Assembly: GCF_007991455.1 (NCBI RefSeq)
Contig: NZ_BJYJ01000031.1
Span: 1-41,277 of the forward strand
From: Chryseobacterium hagamense
GTDB lineage: Bacteria; Bacteroidota; Bacteroidia; Flavobacteriales; Weeksellaceae
Reading direction: 5' to 3'
Length of the DNA: 41,277 nt
Shown in pieces: positions 1 to 8,003 of the stretch (its first letter is position 1; every line of letters begins with the position of its first letter). A model generated the notes under the pieces. It was not told the origin of the DNA, did not search any database, and saw nothing but the letters and a program-made list of their open reading frames with translations. Made by a program: the position numbers and the translations under genes.

Positions 1-176
1 GAAGCCACTTCTGAGTACAAACACTGACGCTATACTTTGGTTGTTTCTACCTAACCTTTACTTGATTTTTCTCCCTTCCTTTACATCAGTTCCCCGGAAG
101 ATTTTACCGCAGGTAAAACGGTACAGGAAAGAACAATCAATGGCTTTAATTTAACCCAACTAAAAACTTTTACCTC

Positions 177-1496
177 ATGAACAATCCAACATTAGACGCT
201 TACCAGCAGGTATTTGCAATGGCCTGCATCGTAGGGCGTGCCGCCGGTTACCACGGTCCGGAAACCCTGCTTCAGCAACAGCTTCAGCAAGACCTTTCTT
301 TTTATCTCAGCGGCGTTCCGCCTGTGGATCCCATCAAATCGGCTTCTACCGCCGACCCTTTGGTGACGCCGGTTTTAGGAAACTGGAAACTGGTATGGGG
401 ACCGGCGGTGCTTGAAGAAGTGATCAACGGCGTTCCGACCGGTGTTGCCGACAATTCGCTGTTTGTTGCCCAGTGCGATGCCGTGGCATTTCCCGGCGGT
501 ACAGTAATGCCCGCTTATGTGGTGGCGGTTGCCGGAACCAATCCCGATTCCCTTTATGACTGGGGCGATGAGGATTTTTCGGTTTCCACAGTCGTGAACT
601 GGAATACCTACGATCCGTCCGGCTTTACCCCGTCGCCTTATGTGGAAGGTACCCCGTTTATCTCCAAAGGGACGGCAACCGGCATTCAGAACCTTCTCGG
701 AATGATTTCCCCGGATGCGGCAGCCGCTCCCGGCACCAGCCTCGAACAGTTCCTGACCGGTGCAAAACCCCAACCGGATACGGCTGTGATTTTCTGCGGC
801 CACAGCCTGGGCGGTGCCCTGTCTCCGACCCTTGCGCTTTACCTGAAACAGAAAAATGACCTGGATGCCTTTGCACTGACGCTGGTGTATCCTACCGCCG
901 GACCGACGCCCGGGGAAGCCAACTTTTCGGAACTATTCAACACCACTTTCCCCGCACTGCCCTCCGGGTGGGAGCCGCAACCGCTTCCCTACCAGAGCTG
1001 GAACACGATGCACTGGAATTCCATCGATGTGGTTCCCCACGCCTGGGATACCACCGACCTGGAAAAGGTCGCCACCCTGTTCGGAAAATCGCCTCATTTC
1101 TGGACAAACTTCTTTCTCGACCGGTTACAGAAAATTGCCCTTAACGATGCCGCAAAATCCGGAGCGTCCTATACCCGGATCCGGAACAGTTCATTGACGG
1201 GCACCCTACAGTACTCGGACGGCAAGAATGCGATTAATGTTCCTCCCCTGAAAATGAAGGATTACATTTCCCAGCTCTTCGTTCAGCATGTGGATCTTTA
1301 CCGCGGGGTGTCATTCGATCCTGCCGTTCCCGGCCTGATTCTCTCCCGGCCTCTTCCGCCACCGCCGGCCTCGGATCTCATCCCGGGCATCCGTGAGGTC
1401 ACCCGCGACGAACTGGTCGAGACCACCTGCGCCCAGATCATCAGCTGGATCGCCTCCCGCGCCCTGGCCGCTGCAGAACCGCTGGCGAAAGTTTAA
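177..1496 (+). CDS. Lipase family (class 3-like) alpha/beta hydrolase
   Basis: A 439-aa protein predicted to hydrolyse ester bonds in lipids. Seen: the nucleophile elbow GHSLGG at residues 208-213 (Ser210) after a hydrophobic strand, followed by a class 3 lipase-like D-V-V-P motif (Asp284) and a candidate His371 in QHVDLYRG, giving a plausible Ser-Asp-His triad. No signal peptide is visible, so it is either cytoplasmic or exported by another route. The start ATG at 177 is the first in frame. The gene is clearly richer in G+C than the nearby CRISPR DNA. It stands alone and is followed 25 bp later by a strong terminator. The exact substrate cannot be told from sequence. The family call is solid; activity is inferred. 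Confidence 0.85.
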   Translation: MNNPTLDAYQQVFAMACIVGRAAGYHGPETLLQQQLQQDLSFYLSGVPPVDPIKSASTADPLVTPVLGNWKLVWGPAVLEEVINGVPTGVADNSLFVAQCDAVAFPGGTVMPAYVVAVAGTNPDSLYDWGDEDFSVSTVVNWNTYDPSGFTPSPYVEGTPFISKGTATGIQNLLGMISPDAAAAPGTSLEQFLTGAKPQPDTAVIFCGHSLGGALSPTLALYLKQKNDLDAFALTLVYPTAGPTPGEANFSELFNTTFPALPSGWEPQPLPYQSWNTMHWNSIDVVPHAWDTTDLEKVATLFGKSPHFWTNFFLDRLQKIALNDAAKSGASYTRIRNSSLTGTLQYSDGKNAINVPPLKMKDYISQLFVQHVDLYRGVSFDPAVPGLILSRPLPPPPASDLIPGIREVTRDELVETTCAQIISWIASRALAAAEPLAKV

Positions 1497-1520
1497 AAAT
1501 AGAAACAGATTTACCAAATA

Positions 1521-1557
1521 AAAACCACCTGCCGGATGCGGCGGGTGGTTTTTGTTT
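1521..1557 (+). terminator. Rho-independent terminator after the lipase gene
   Basis: A long inverted repeat (1521-1534 pairing with 1539-1552, with one G-T pair) closes on a GATG loop and runs into a T-rich tail. It lies 25 bp after the lipase stop codon and would also insulate the CRISPR array from lipase transcription. Confidence 0.85.
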
Positions 1558-1565
1558 AGCATATA

Positions 1566-1740
1566 GGAATTGGCAGACCTGCTGGTCTTGAACACCGGTT
1601 CTTTAATCATATCAATCGTTTTGATCCGGGTAAATTCTTACCGCTTCCCGTATCCCATTCTTTTTAAAATTCTGAATTGCTTTCATTCAATCGTATCTTT
1701 GGGATACAACACAATGGGTTCAAATCCCGTATTCTCCACA
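1566..1740 (+). pseudogene. Split tRNA-Ser-like remnant around the first CRISPR repeat
   Basis: The 5' part (1566-1598) has a D-arm-like GGAATTGGCAGACC, then a 5-bp anticodon stem (1582-1586 with 1594-1598) closing a 7-base loop CTTGAAC, anticodon TGA (serine). The 3' part (1714-1738) has a T arm (stem ATGGG/CCCGT, loop TTCAAAT), then ATTCTCC and A, as in an acceptor end. About 115 bp, including the whole degenerate first repeat, lies between the halves, and the 5' acceptor strand is incomplete (GGAAT where GGAGAAT would pair). It is therefore not a working tRNA as it stands. The 3' half may simply be a spacer captured from a tRNA gene, and the 5' half could be chance. Confidence 0.35.
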
Positions 1741-4700
1741 GAGCAGTTGTGAATTGCTTTCATTTAATCGTATCTTCGTGATACAACACAACATGAGGGC
1801 GGTAATATGCCGCCCTATTCTCGTTGTGAATTGCTTTCATTTAATCGTATCTTTGGGATACAACACAACCGTGGTAACCCGGCTCCTTAATCTCTTCCAG
1901 TTGTGAATTGCTTTCATTTAATCGTATCTTTGGGATACAACACAACTTAAAAACGTACGGGAAGTACACCTTCCTGGTTGTGAATTGCTTTCATTTAATC
2001 GTATCTTTGGGATACAACACAACAATGTTGACGAACCGGGAGTAAACATCCGCGTTGTGAATTGCTTTCATTTAATCGTATCTTCGTGATACAACACAAC
2101 TTCTTTTAATTTCGTTTATACCTTGAATTCGTTGTGAATTGCTTTCATTTAATCGTATCTTCGTGATACAACACAACAGGCAGCCGGGAAAGCAACGACG
2201 TACGCACGTTGTGAATTGCTTTCATTTAATCGTATCTTCGTGATACAACACAACTTTCCTGATGGTGTGTGAGCATCTGAGGCAGTTGTGAATTGCTTTC
2301 ATTTAATCGTATCTTTGGGATACAACACAACTCATGCTGCCAAGCCCTTTTGTGAAGCGTTGTTGTGAATTGCTTTCATTTAATCGTATCTTTGGGATAC
2401 AACACAACCAATGACCCAAACGCTATCTACGATGATATGTTGTGAATTGCTTTCATTTAATCGTATCTTTGGGATACAACACAACCTCCTGTTGTACTGC
2501 CTGTATCCTTTCGTTGTTGTGAATTGCTTTCATTTAATCGTATCTTTGGGATACAACACAACGCGACTCTTTTGAAGGCGTACTTAAGTGTAGTTGTGAA
2601 TTGCTTTCATTTAATCGTATCTTTGGGATACAACACAACCCACCTGTCATAAAGTTCTCGAATTTAGTTGTTGTGAATTGCTTTCATTTAATCGTATCTT
2701 TGGGATACAACACAACTTTTTGAACATATAAACGAACCACCCATACGTTGTGAATTGCTTTCATTTAATCGTATCTTTGGGATACAACACAACTACGCTT
2801 CTTAACTAATTGATAGACGGTTAGTTGTGAATTGCTTTCATTTAATCGTATCTTTGGGATACAACACAACGACGCGAGGGACTTAATCTCATTCCGGTTT
2901 GTTGTGAATTGCTTTCATTTAATCGTATCTTTGGGATACAACACAACACCTTCACCATATTGTAATCCACCAACACTGTTGTGAATTGCTTTCATTTAAT
3001 CGTATCTTTGGGATACAACACAACATCATCCATGATGTAGAACTCTCTTTCGACGTTGTGAATTGCTTTCATTTAATCGTATCTTTGGGATACAACACAA
3101 CATATAACGTCAAAGGTGATGAGATCAGAATGTTGTGAATTGCTTTCATTTAATCGTATCTTTGGGATACAACACAACTTTAAGGATAAAGTCAAACAGT
3201 CTTTCAGAGTTGTGAATTGCTTTCATTTAATCGTATCTTTGGGATACAACACAACGTAGGGAAAAGGGCGGCCGCTAAATCGGCAGTTGTGAATTGCTTT
3301 CATTTAATCGTATCTTTGGGATACAACACAACCCATTCGGCGAGCTCGTCGTCATCGTCCAAGTTGTGAATTGCTTTCATTTAATCGTATCTTTGGGATA
3401 CAACACAACTTCGATGCACGAATGGCCGCTAACCGATGCGTTGTGAATTGCTTTCATTTAATCGTATCTTTGGGATACAACACAACTTCAAAGCCTTAAA
3501 TTGCTCATCTTTCATGGTTGTGAATTGCTTTCATTTAATCGTATCTTTGGGATACAACACAACTCACCACCTTTTTGAAATGGCACATTCTGAGTTGTGA
3601 ATTGCTTTCATTTAATCGTATCTTTGGGATACAACACAACCTAAACCGGTCAAGAACGGTTTTTAAATGTGTTGTGAATTGCTTTCATTTAATCGTATCT
3701 TTGGGATACAACACAACCCAAAAGTTCTTTTTTCATCCGTATTCCGTGTTGTGAATTGCTTTCATTTAATCGTATCTTTGGGATACAACACAACTAAATC
3801 AAAATTCGGCTTTGAACCGATCAAGTTGTGAATTGCTTTCATTTAATCGTATCTTTGGGATACAACACAACAATTTGACGTTATCTTCGGAGTCTGATCG
3901 AGTTGTGAATTGCTTTCATTTAATCGTATCTTTGGGATACAACACAACTTGATGATTCAAAGATACAAACACTTTTCTGTTGTGAATTGCTTTCATTTAA
4001 TCGTATCTTTGGGATACAACACAACTCGCAACCAATAATCAACGCCTTTAATGCTGTTGTGAATTGCTTTCATTTAATCGTATCTTTGGGATACAACACA
4101 ACCCAGGGCCGCAATGGCTAGAATAATCAATCGTTGTGAATTGCTTTCATTTAATCGTATCTTTGGGATACAACACAACCTTCCCGCTTAACCCCCTCGA
4201 TGAAAGCGAGTTGTGAATTGCTTTCATTTAATCGTATCTTTGGGATACAACACAACAAAGGGAGAAATAAAAATCGCTCGTCATATGTTGTGAATTGCTT
4301 TCATTTAATCGTATCTTTGGGATACAACACAACCGTTAGCGATAAAAGACGTTTTTGTCATATGTTGTGAATTGCTTTCATTTAATCGTATCTTTGGGAT
4401 ACAACACAACGTATGATCGCGAATTATTACGCTGGGACAAGTTGTGAATTGCTTTCATTTAATCGTATCTTTGGGATACAACACAACTATTACGATAAAA
4501 GGCAAATCCGATTCTTTGTTGTGAATTGCTTTCATTTAATCGTATCTTTGGGATACAACACAACATACGGAAGGTAGTGCAGGGGATCTGTACTGTTGTG
4601 AATTGCTTTCATTTAATCGTATCTTTGGGATACAACACAACAAGTTTGCTCACAATAAAGACAAGACCGGAGTTGTGAATTGCTTTCATTTAATCGTATC

Positions 4701-6104
4701 TTTGGGATACAACACAACTGACCTGATCCACATACGGAGAACATTCTTGTTGTGAATTGCTTTCATTTAATCGTATCTTTGGGATACAACACAACGTCAT
4801 AATTTGCCTCCCGGCCTAAACTAATGTTGTGAATTGCTTTCATTTAATCGTATCTTTGGGATACAACACAACTTTTGTTGTTCCGAATTATTAAATCCGT
4901 TGGTTGTGAATTGCTTTCATTTAATCGTATCTTTGGGATACAACACAACTTCACCGTAACAGGCCGTTTCCGCCTCATAGTTGTGAATTGCTTTCATTTA
5001 ATCGTATCTTTGGGATACAACACAACTGAGCAATTGCAAAGCCGGCCTGCTCCGAAGTTGTGAATTGCTTTCATTTAATCGTATCTTTGGGATACAACAC
5101 AACCGACATGGAAAACATTATACAAAGAATAAAGTTGTGAATTGCTTTCATTTAATCGTATCTTTGGGATACAACACAACAAATCTGTAAAGTAACATCC
5201 GAGATCCTGGGTTGTGAATTGCTTTCATTTAATCGTATCTTTGGGATACAACACAACTGGGTTTTCGGGTCATAATCGAATTCACTGGTTGTGAATTGCT
5301 TTCATTTAATCGTATCTTTGGGATACAACACAACTCGCCTTCCTGGATACCAACATATTTTCCGGTTGTGAATTGCTTTCATTTAATCGTATCTTTGGGA
5401 TACAACACAACATCATTTAGTTTTGCAGCAAGAACAGAAGTGTTGTGAATTGCTTTCATTTAATCGTATCTTTGGGATACAACACAACTTTATGGTTTTA
5501 TGTCAGTCAGTCAGTCAGGTTGTGAATTGCTTTCATTTAATCGTATCTTTGGGATACAACACAACATGGTTTATTTATGGTTATTATGGTTATTAGTTGT
5601 GAATTGCTTTCATTTAATCGTATCTTTGGGATACAACACAACTATGGTCAGTCAGTATATGGTTATGTCAGTGTTGTGAATTGCTTTCATTTAATCGTAT
5701 CTTTGGGATACAACACAACTTATGGTCAGTCAGTCAGTCAGTATTTATAGTTGTGAATTGCTTTCATTTAATCGTATCTTTGGGATACAACACAACTATT
5801 TATGGTTTATGGTATGGTATTTATGTGTTGTGAATTGCTTTCATTTAATCGTATCTTTGGGATACAACACAACTTATGGTATTTATGGTCAGTATATTAT
5901 TTAGTTGTGAATTGCTTTCATTTAATCGTATCTTTGGGATACAACACAACTGTGCCGTTTTGTGGCTGATTGGTTTCGTAGTTGTGAATTGCTTTCATTT
6001 AATCGTATCTTTGGGATACAACACAACTAACGATCTTAACGCACTTTTAGCATTTTTGTTGTGAATTGCTTTCATTTAATCGTATCTTTGGGATACAACA
6101 CAAC
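1669..6104 (+). CRISPR. Type II-C CRISPR array, 58 repeats and 57 spacers
   Basis: A 47-bp repeat beginning GTTGTGAATTGCTTTCAT and ending GATACAACACAAC recurs with an exact period of 77 bp from 1669 to 6104, so the spacers are 30 bp. The repeat ends are inverted (GTTGTG/CACAAC), and an inner stem GTATC/GATAC surrounds the loop TTTGG. Repeat 1 (1669) is degenerate at four positions. Repeats 2, 6, 7 and 8 (1746, 2054, 2131, 2208) carry TTCGT in the inner loop. The left part of the repeat pairs with the anti-repeat at 12447-12463, so crRNA reads left to right. Each repeat contains TATCTTTG, a match to the Bacteroidetes -7 promoter octamer. Variation at the left marks it as the old end; the young end abuts cas2. 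Short reading frames across the array are repeat artefacts, not genes. Confidence 0.99.
5489..5903 (+). other. Block of six low-complexity spacers (spacers 50-55)
   Basis: Spacers at 5489, 5566, 5643, 5720, 5797 and 5874 are built almost only from the words TATGG, TTTATGG and TCAG(TCAG)n, always in the same orientation. C occurs in them only inside TCAG. The repeats between them are intact and each spacer is exactly 30 bp. All other spacers look like ordinary complex DNA. The simplest reading is that all six come from one tandem-repeat-like target. Confidence 0.9.
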
Positions 6105-6162
6105 CTCAACATTTAACCCACTGAAATGCAGTGGGTTTATTTGTTATTTAGGATTAAAAAAA
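6105..6162. other. Short junction between the young array end and cas2 (possible leader)
   Basis: Only 58 bp separate the last repeat from the cas2 stop codon. Because the degenerate repeats sit at the far left, this junction is the likely place where new spacers enter. It holds a hairpin and an A/T-rich stretch. If a leader longer than this is needed, it must extend into the 3' end of cas2. This role is inferred from repeat decay, not from direct evidence. Confidence 0.4.
6115..6138. terminator. Hairpin terminator between the array and cas2
   Basis: A perfect 9-bp stem (AACCCACTG at 6115-6123 with CAGTGGGTT at 6129-6137) closes on a 5-base loop and is followed on the plus strand by a T-rich run. 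It would end rightward crRNA transcripts and may also serve the leftward cas2 transcript. Confidence 0.75.
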
Positions 6163-6501
6163 TCAGAAGAGTTCGAGCTGCTGGAAGGTTGGAGGCGGTT
6201 CTTCTTTATTCCTGGCAAAGAAGATCTCAATATCGCCGAACTGTTTGTCCGTGATGCACATGATAGCGACTTTCCCGGCTTTGGGAAGCATACATTTGAC
6301 GCGCTTGATATGCACTTCCGCATTTTCACGGCTCGGGCAGTGGCGCACATACATGGAAAACTGGAACAGCGTAAAGCCGTCATCGATCAGCGATTTCCGG
6401 AAACGGTTAGCGTCCTTCATATTGGCTTTCGTTTCGGTCGGGAGGTCATACAATACAATTACCCACATAATCCGGTATGCGTTAAACCTTTCGGCGTCCA
6501 T
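6163..6501 (-). CDS. cas2: CRISPR-associated endonuclease Cas2
   Basis: A 112-aa protein of normal Cas2 length with the ferredoxin-like opening strand WVIVLYDLP, whose Asp19 corresponds to the conserved Cas2 aspartate. In known systems a Cas2 dimer bridges two Cas1 dimers to form the spacer integrase. The gene is last in the leftward cas operon, 47 bp after cas1, and its 3' end points at the young end of the array. The ATG at 6501 leaves about ten residues ahead of the first strand. Its base composition resembles cas1 and ordinary chromosomal genes more than cas9. Confidence 0.96.
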   Translation of the reverse strand: MDAERFNAYRIMWVIVLYDLPTETKANMKDANRFRKSLIDDGFTLFQFSMYVRHCPSRENAEVHIKRVKCMLPKAGKVAIMCITDKQFGDIEIFFARNKEEPPPTFQQLELF

Positions 6502-6548
6502 ATTTTTATTTGTAAAATGTACAACAATGTAAGAAGTAATTCAATTCA

Positions 6549-7442
6549 TCAGATCAGTTCAGGATAAGAGATCAGCCGTTTTTCACCGGTATAGCATTTG
6601 TAAAGCGATGAAGCCGTGGTTTTCACCGCCACCAGCAATGGCCTGGTTTTATCATCGATGCGTACGTCCCTGGTTGCAATCTGCAGCATATGGGCTTTGA
6701 AATCTTTCGACAGTTCATCATTTTCAGGATGAAGTTTAAGCCACTGCATGACCAGCAGATCGACAAATGGCCGGTAAGGCTCCATCAGGTCGTCGGCCAG
6801 GCAGTACGGATTGTATTTGTTCTTGTGAAAAATCCCGAGAACCGGGAGCAGTCCCGTTTCTACGATCGCTCTGGCCACAATACTCCGGAGCACCGCATAG
6901 CCGAAATTGAAGAACGGGTTGGGCGAATCCCCGAAACGCTGCCTCAGGAAATCCAGGCTGATCAGGTATTTCCAGTAATGCTGGGCGGCAATGCCTTCCA
7001 TATTTGTACTGTCTCCTGATTTTACATTGCGCTGGTATTCCAGCATCGGTTCGTAATAATTCCCAAGCTTCATCAGGACATTTTTCTGATTTTCGATCTT
7101 GCACTCCACCGTCTGTTTCCAAAGCTGTTTTTTCAGCGGTTCACTGGCTTCCAGCTGATCCTTCACCCGGTCCGAGTGCTCGGTATGCCCATACAACGGA
7201 AGCATGATCCCGTGCGGCAGATGATGGGCATCACAGCTTACAACCACCACATTATTCCCCATCATTTTCTGGATCAGGTTGTGCGAGACGGTGATCTGGT
7301 AATGATCCAGCATCAGAAGTCCCAGGTCTTCAACAGGTACACTCCCCTTTTCCGTTTTCGTTTCCGGACAGAGGATTTTCAGCTGCTCGTCCTTGAGCTT
7401 AAGGTAAGCAGGATTGCCGATGTAAATGGAGCGGGTGATCAT
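6549..7442 (-). CDS. cas1: CRISPR-associated endonuclease/integrase Cas1 (type II)
   Basis: A 297-aa protein of usual type II Cas1 length. The metal-binding triad expected for the family is visible as Glu149 (in MEGIAAQ), His206 (in GIFHKNK) and Glu221 (in DDLMEPYRPF), matching the spacing of E149/H205/E220 in the Streptococcus pyogenes enzyme. It catalyses spacer integration together with Cas2. The gene follows the DUF6155-like gene by only 19 bp and precedes cas2 by 47 bp, so the four genes are probably one transcript. By eye, G+C is distinctly higher than in cas9; one 60-base line inside the gene is 58% G+C. No damaged motif is seen. Confidence 0.97.
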   Translation of the reverse strand: MITRSIYIGNPAYLKLKDEQLKILCPETKTEKGSVPVEDLGLLMLDHYQITVSHNLIQKMMGNNVVVVSCDAHHLPHGIMLPLYGHTEHSDRVKDQLEASEPLKKQLWKQTVECKIENQKNVLMKLGNYYEPMLEYQRNVKSGDSTNMEGIAAQHYWKYLISLDFLRQRFGDSPNPFFNFGYAVLRSIVARAIVETGLLPVLGIFHKNKYNPYCLADDLMEPYRPFVDLLVMQWLKLHPENDELSKDFKAHMLQIATRDVRIDDKTRPLLVAVKTTASSLYKCYTGEKRLISYPELI

Positions 7443-7461
7443 GGTTTTTAGCTTTAATTAT

Positions 7462-7980
7462 TTAATGATAATATTCATAAAAAATTTCTCTCATATCATC
7501 CGCAAATCCATATCCGCAGTACTCCGACCACTTGACACATTGTTCGGCACGGTCTTTAAAATCGTCTAGCAGATTGTTCTTTTTTAAAAATACCAGTGCT
7601 GCTTTGTAATTATTAAATGTACCATTATAAAATTGTTCGGAAAAATCCCCGAACAGGGCAGTCAATTCACAGGCACTCTCAGGTAAATATAACATGACGT
7701 CCGCCAGGTATTCCGGTGACGGCTGCAGATTCTTAAAATCTGAAATTGCCCGTTTTGCCACAGAAAACTTTTCGGTACTCCGCATCGGATTTTCCACATT
7801 GAATTCTTTGCGGATCAGCCTTTTGTATTTTTCCGCCAGTAGTTTTTCGTTGGCCGGATTAAGATAAAACTTATAAAACTCCTGAACTGAACTGTTTTTT
7901 TCATACAGATCCAGGATATGTTCGATGAGCTTTTCTTTGTTAAGTTTTTGAAGTTTTTTTTTGAGGGCTGTTTTAGACAT
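7462..7980 (-). CDS. DUF6155-like protein embedded in the cas operon
   Basis: A 172-aa, lysine-rich, apparently mostly helical protein. It opens MSKTALKKKLQKLNKEKLIE, contains LNPANEKLLAEKYKRLI, and ends with a CGYGFADDMREIFYEYY block. From memory these features match the DUF6155 family of Bacteroidetes; the function is unknown. No signal peptide, membrane segment or nuclease motif is visible. It lies 23 bp after cas9 and 19 bp before cas1, so it is probably co-transcribed and co-translated with them. The position recalls the fourth adaptation gene (csn2 or cas4) of types II-A and II-B, but no similarity to either is apparent. It could be an accessory adaptation factor, a regulator, or a passenger. 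Base composition is A+T-rich like cas9. Confidence 0.75.
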   Translation of the reverse strand: MSKTALKKKLQKLNKEKLIEHILDLYEKNSSVQEFYKFYLNPANEKLLAEKYKRLIRKEFNVENPMRSTEKFSVAKRAISDFKNLQPSPEYLADVMLYLPESACELTALFGDFSEQFYNGTFNNYKAALVFLKKNNLLDDFKDRAEQCVKWSEYCGYGFADDMREIFYEYYH

Positions 7981-8003
7981 AATTAAGATTAAATTAGTAA
8001 TGT

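Noticed and set aside
102..118. TTTTACC-GCA-GGTAAAA palindrome before the lipase gene
   Set aside because: Could be an operator, but it is short, single, and no regulator gene is near.
4875..6064. Several 60-62 codon open frames inside the CRISPR array
   Set aside because: They repeat the same translated repeat unit and exist only because the array is open in that frame; no start signals or family.
6061..6567. A 168-codon plus-strand frame overlapping cas2
   Set aside because: It begins in the last CRISPR repeat and runs antisense to cas2, which has clear Cas2 motifs.
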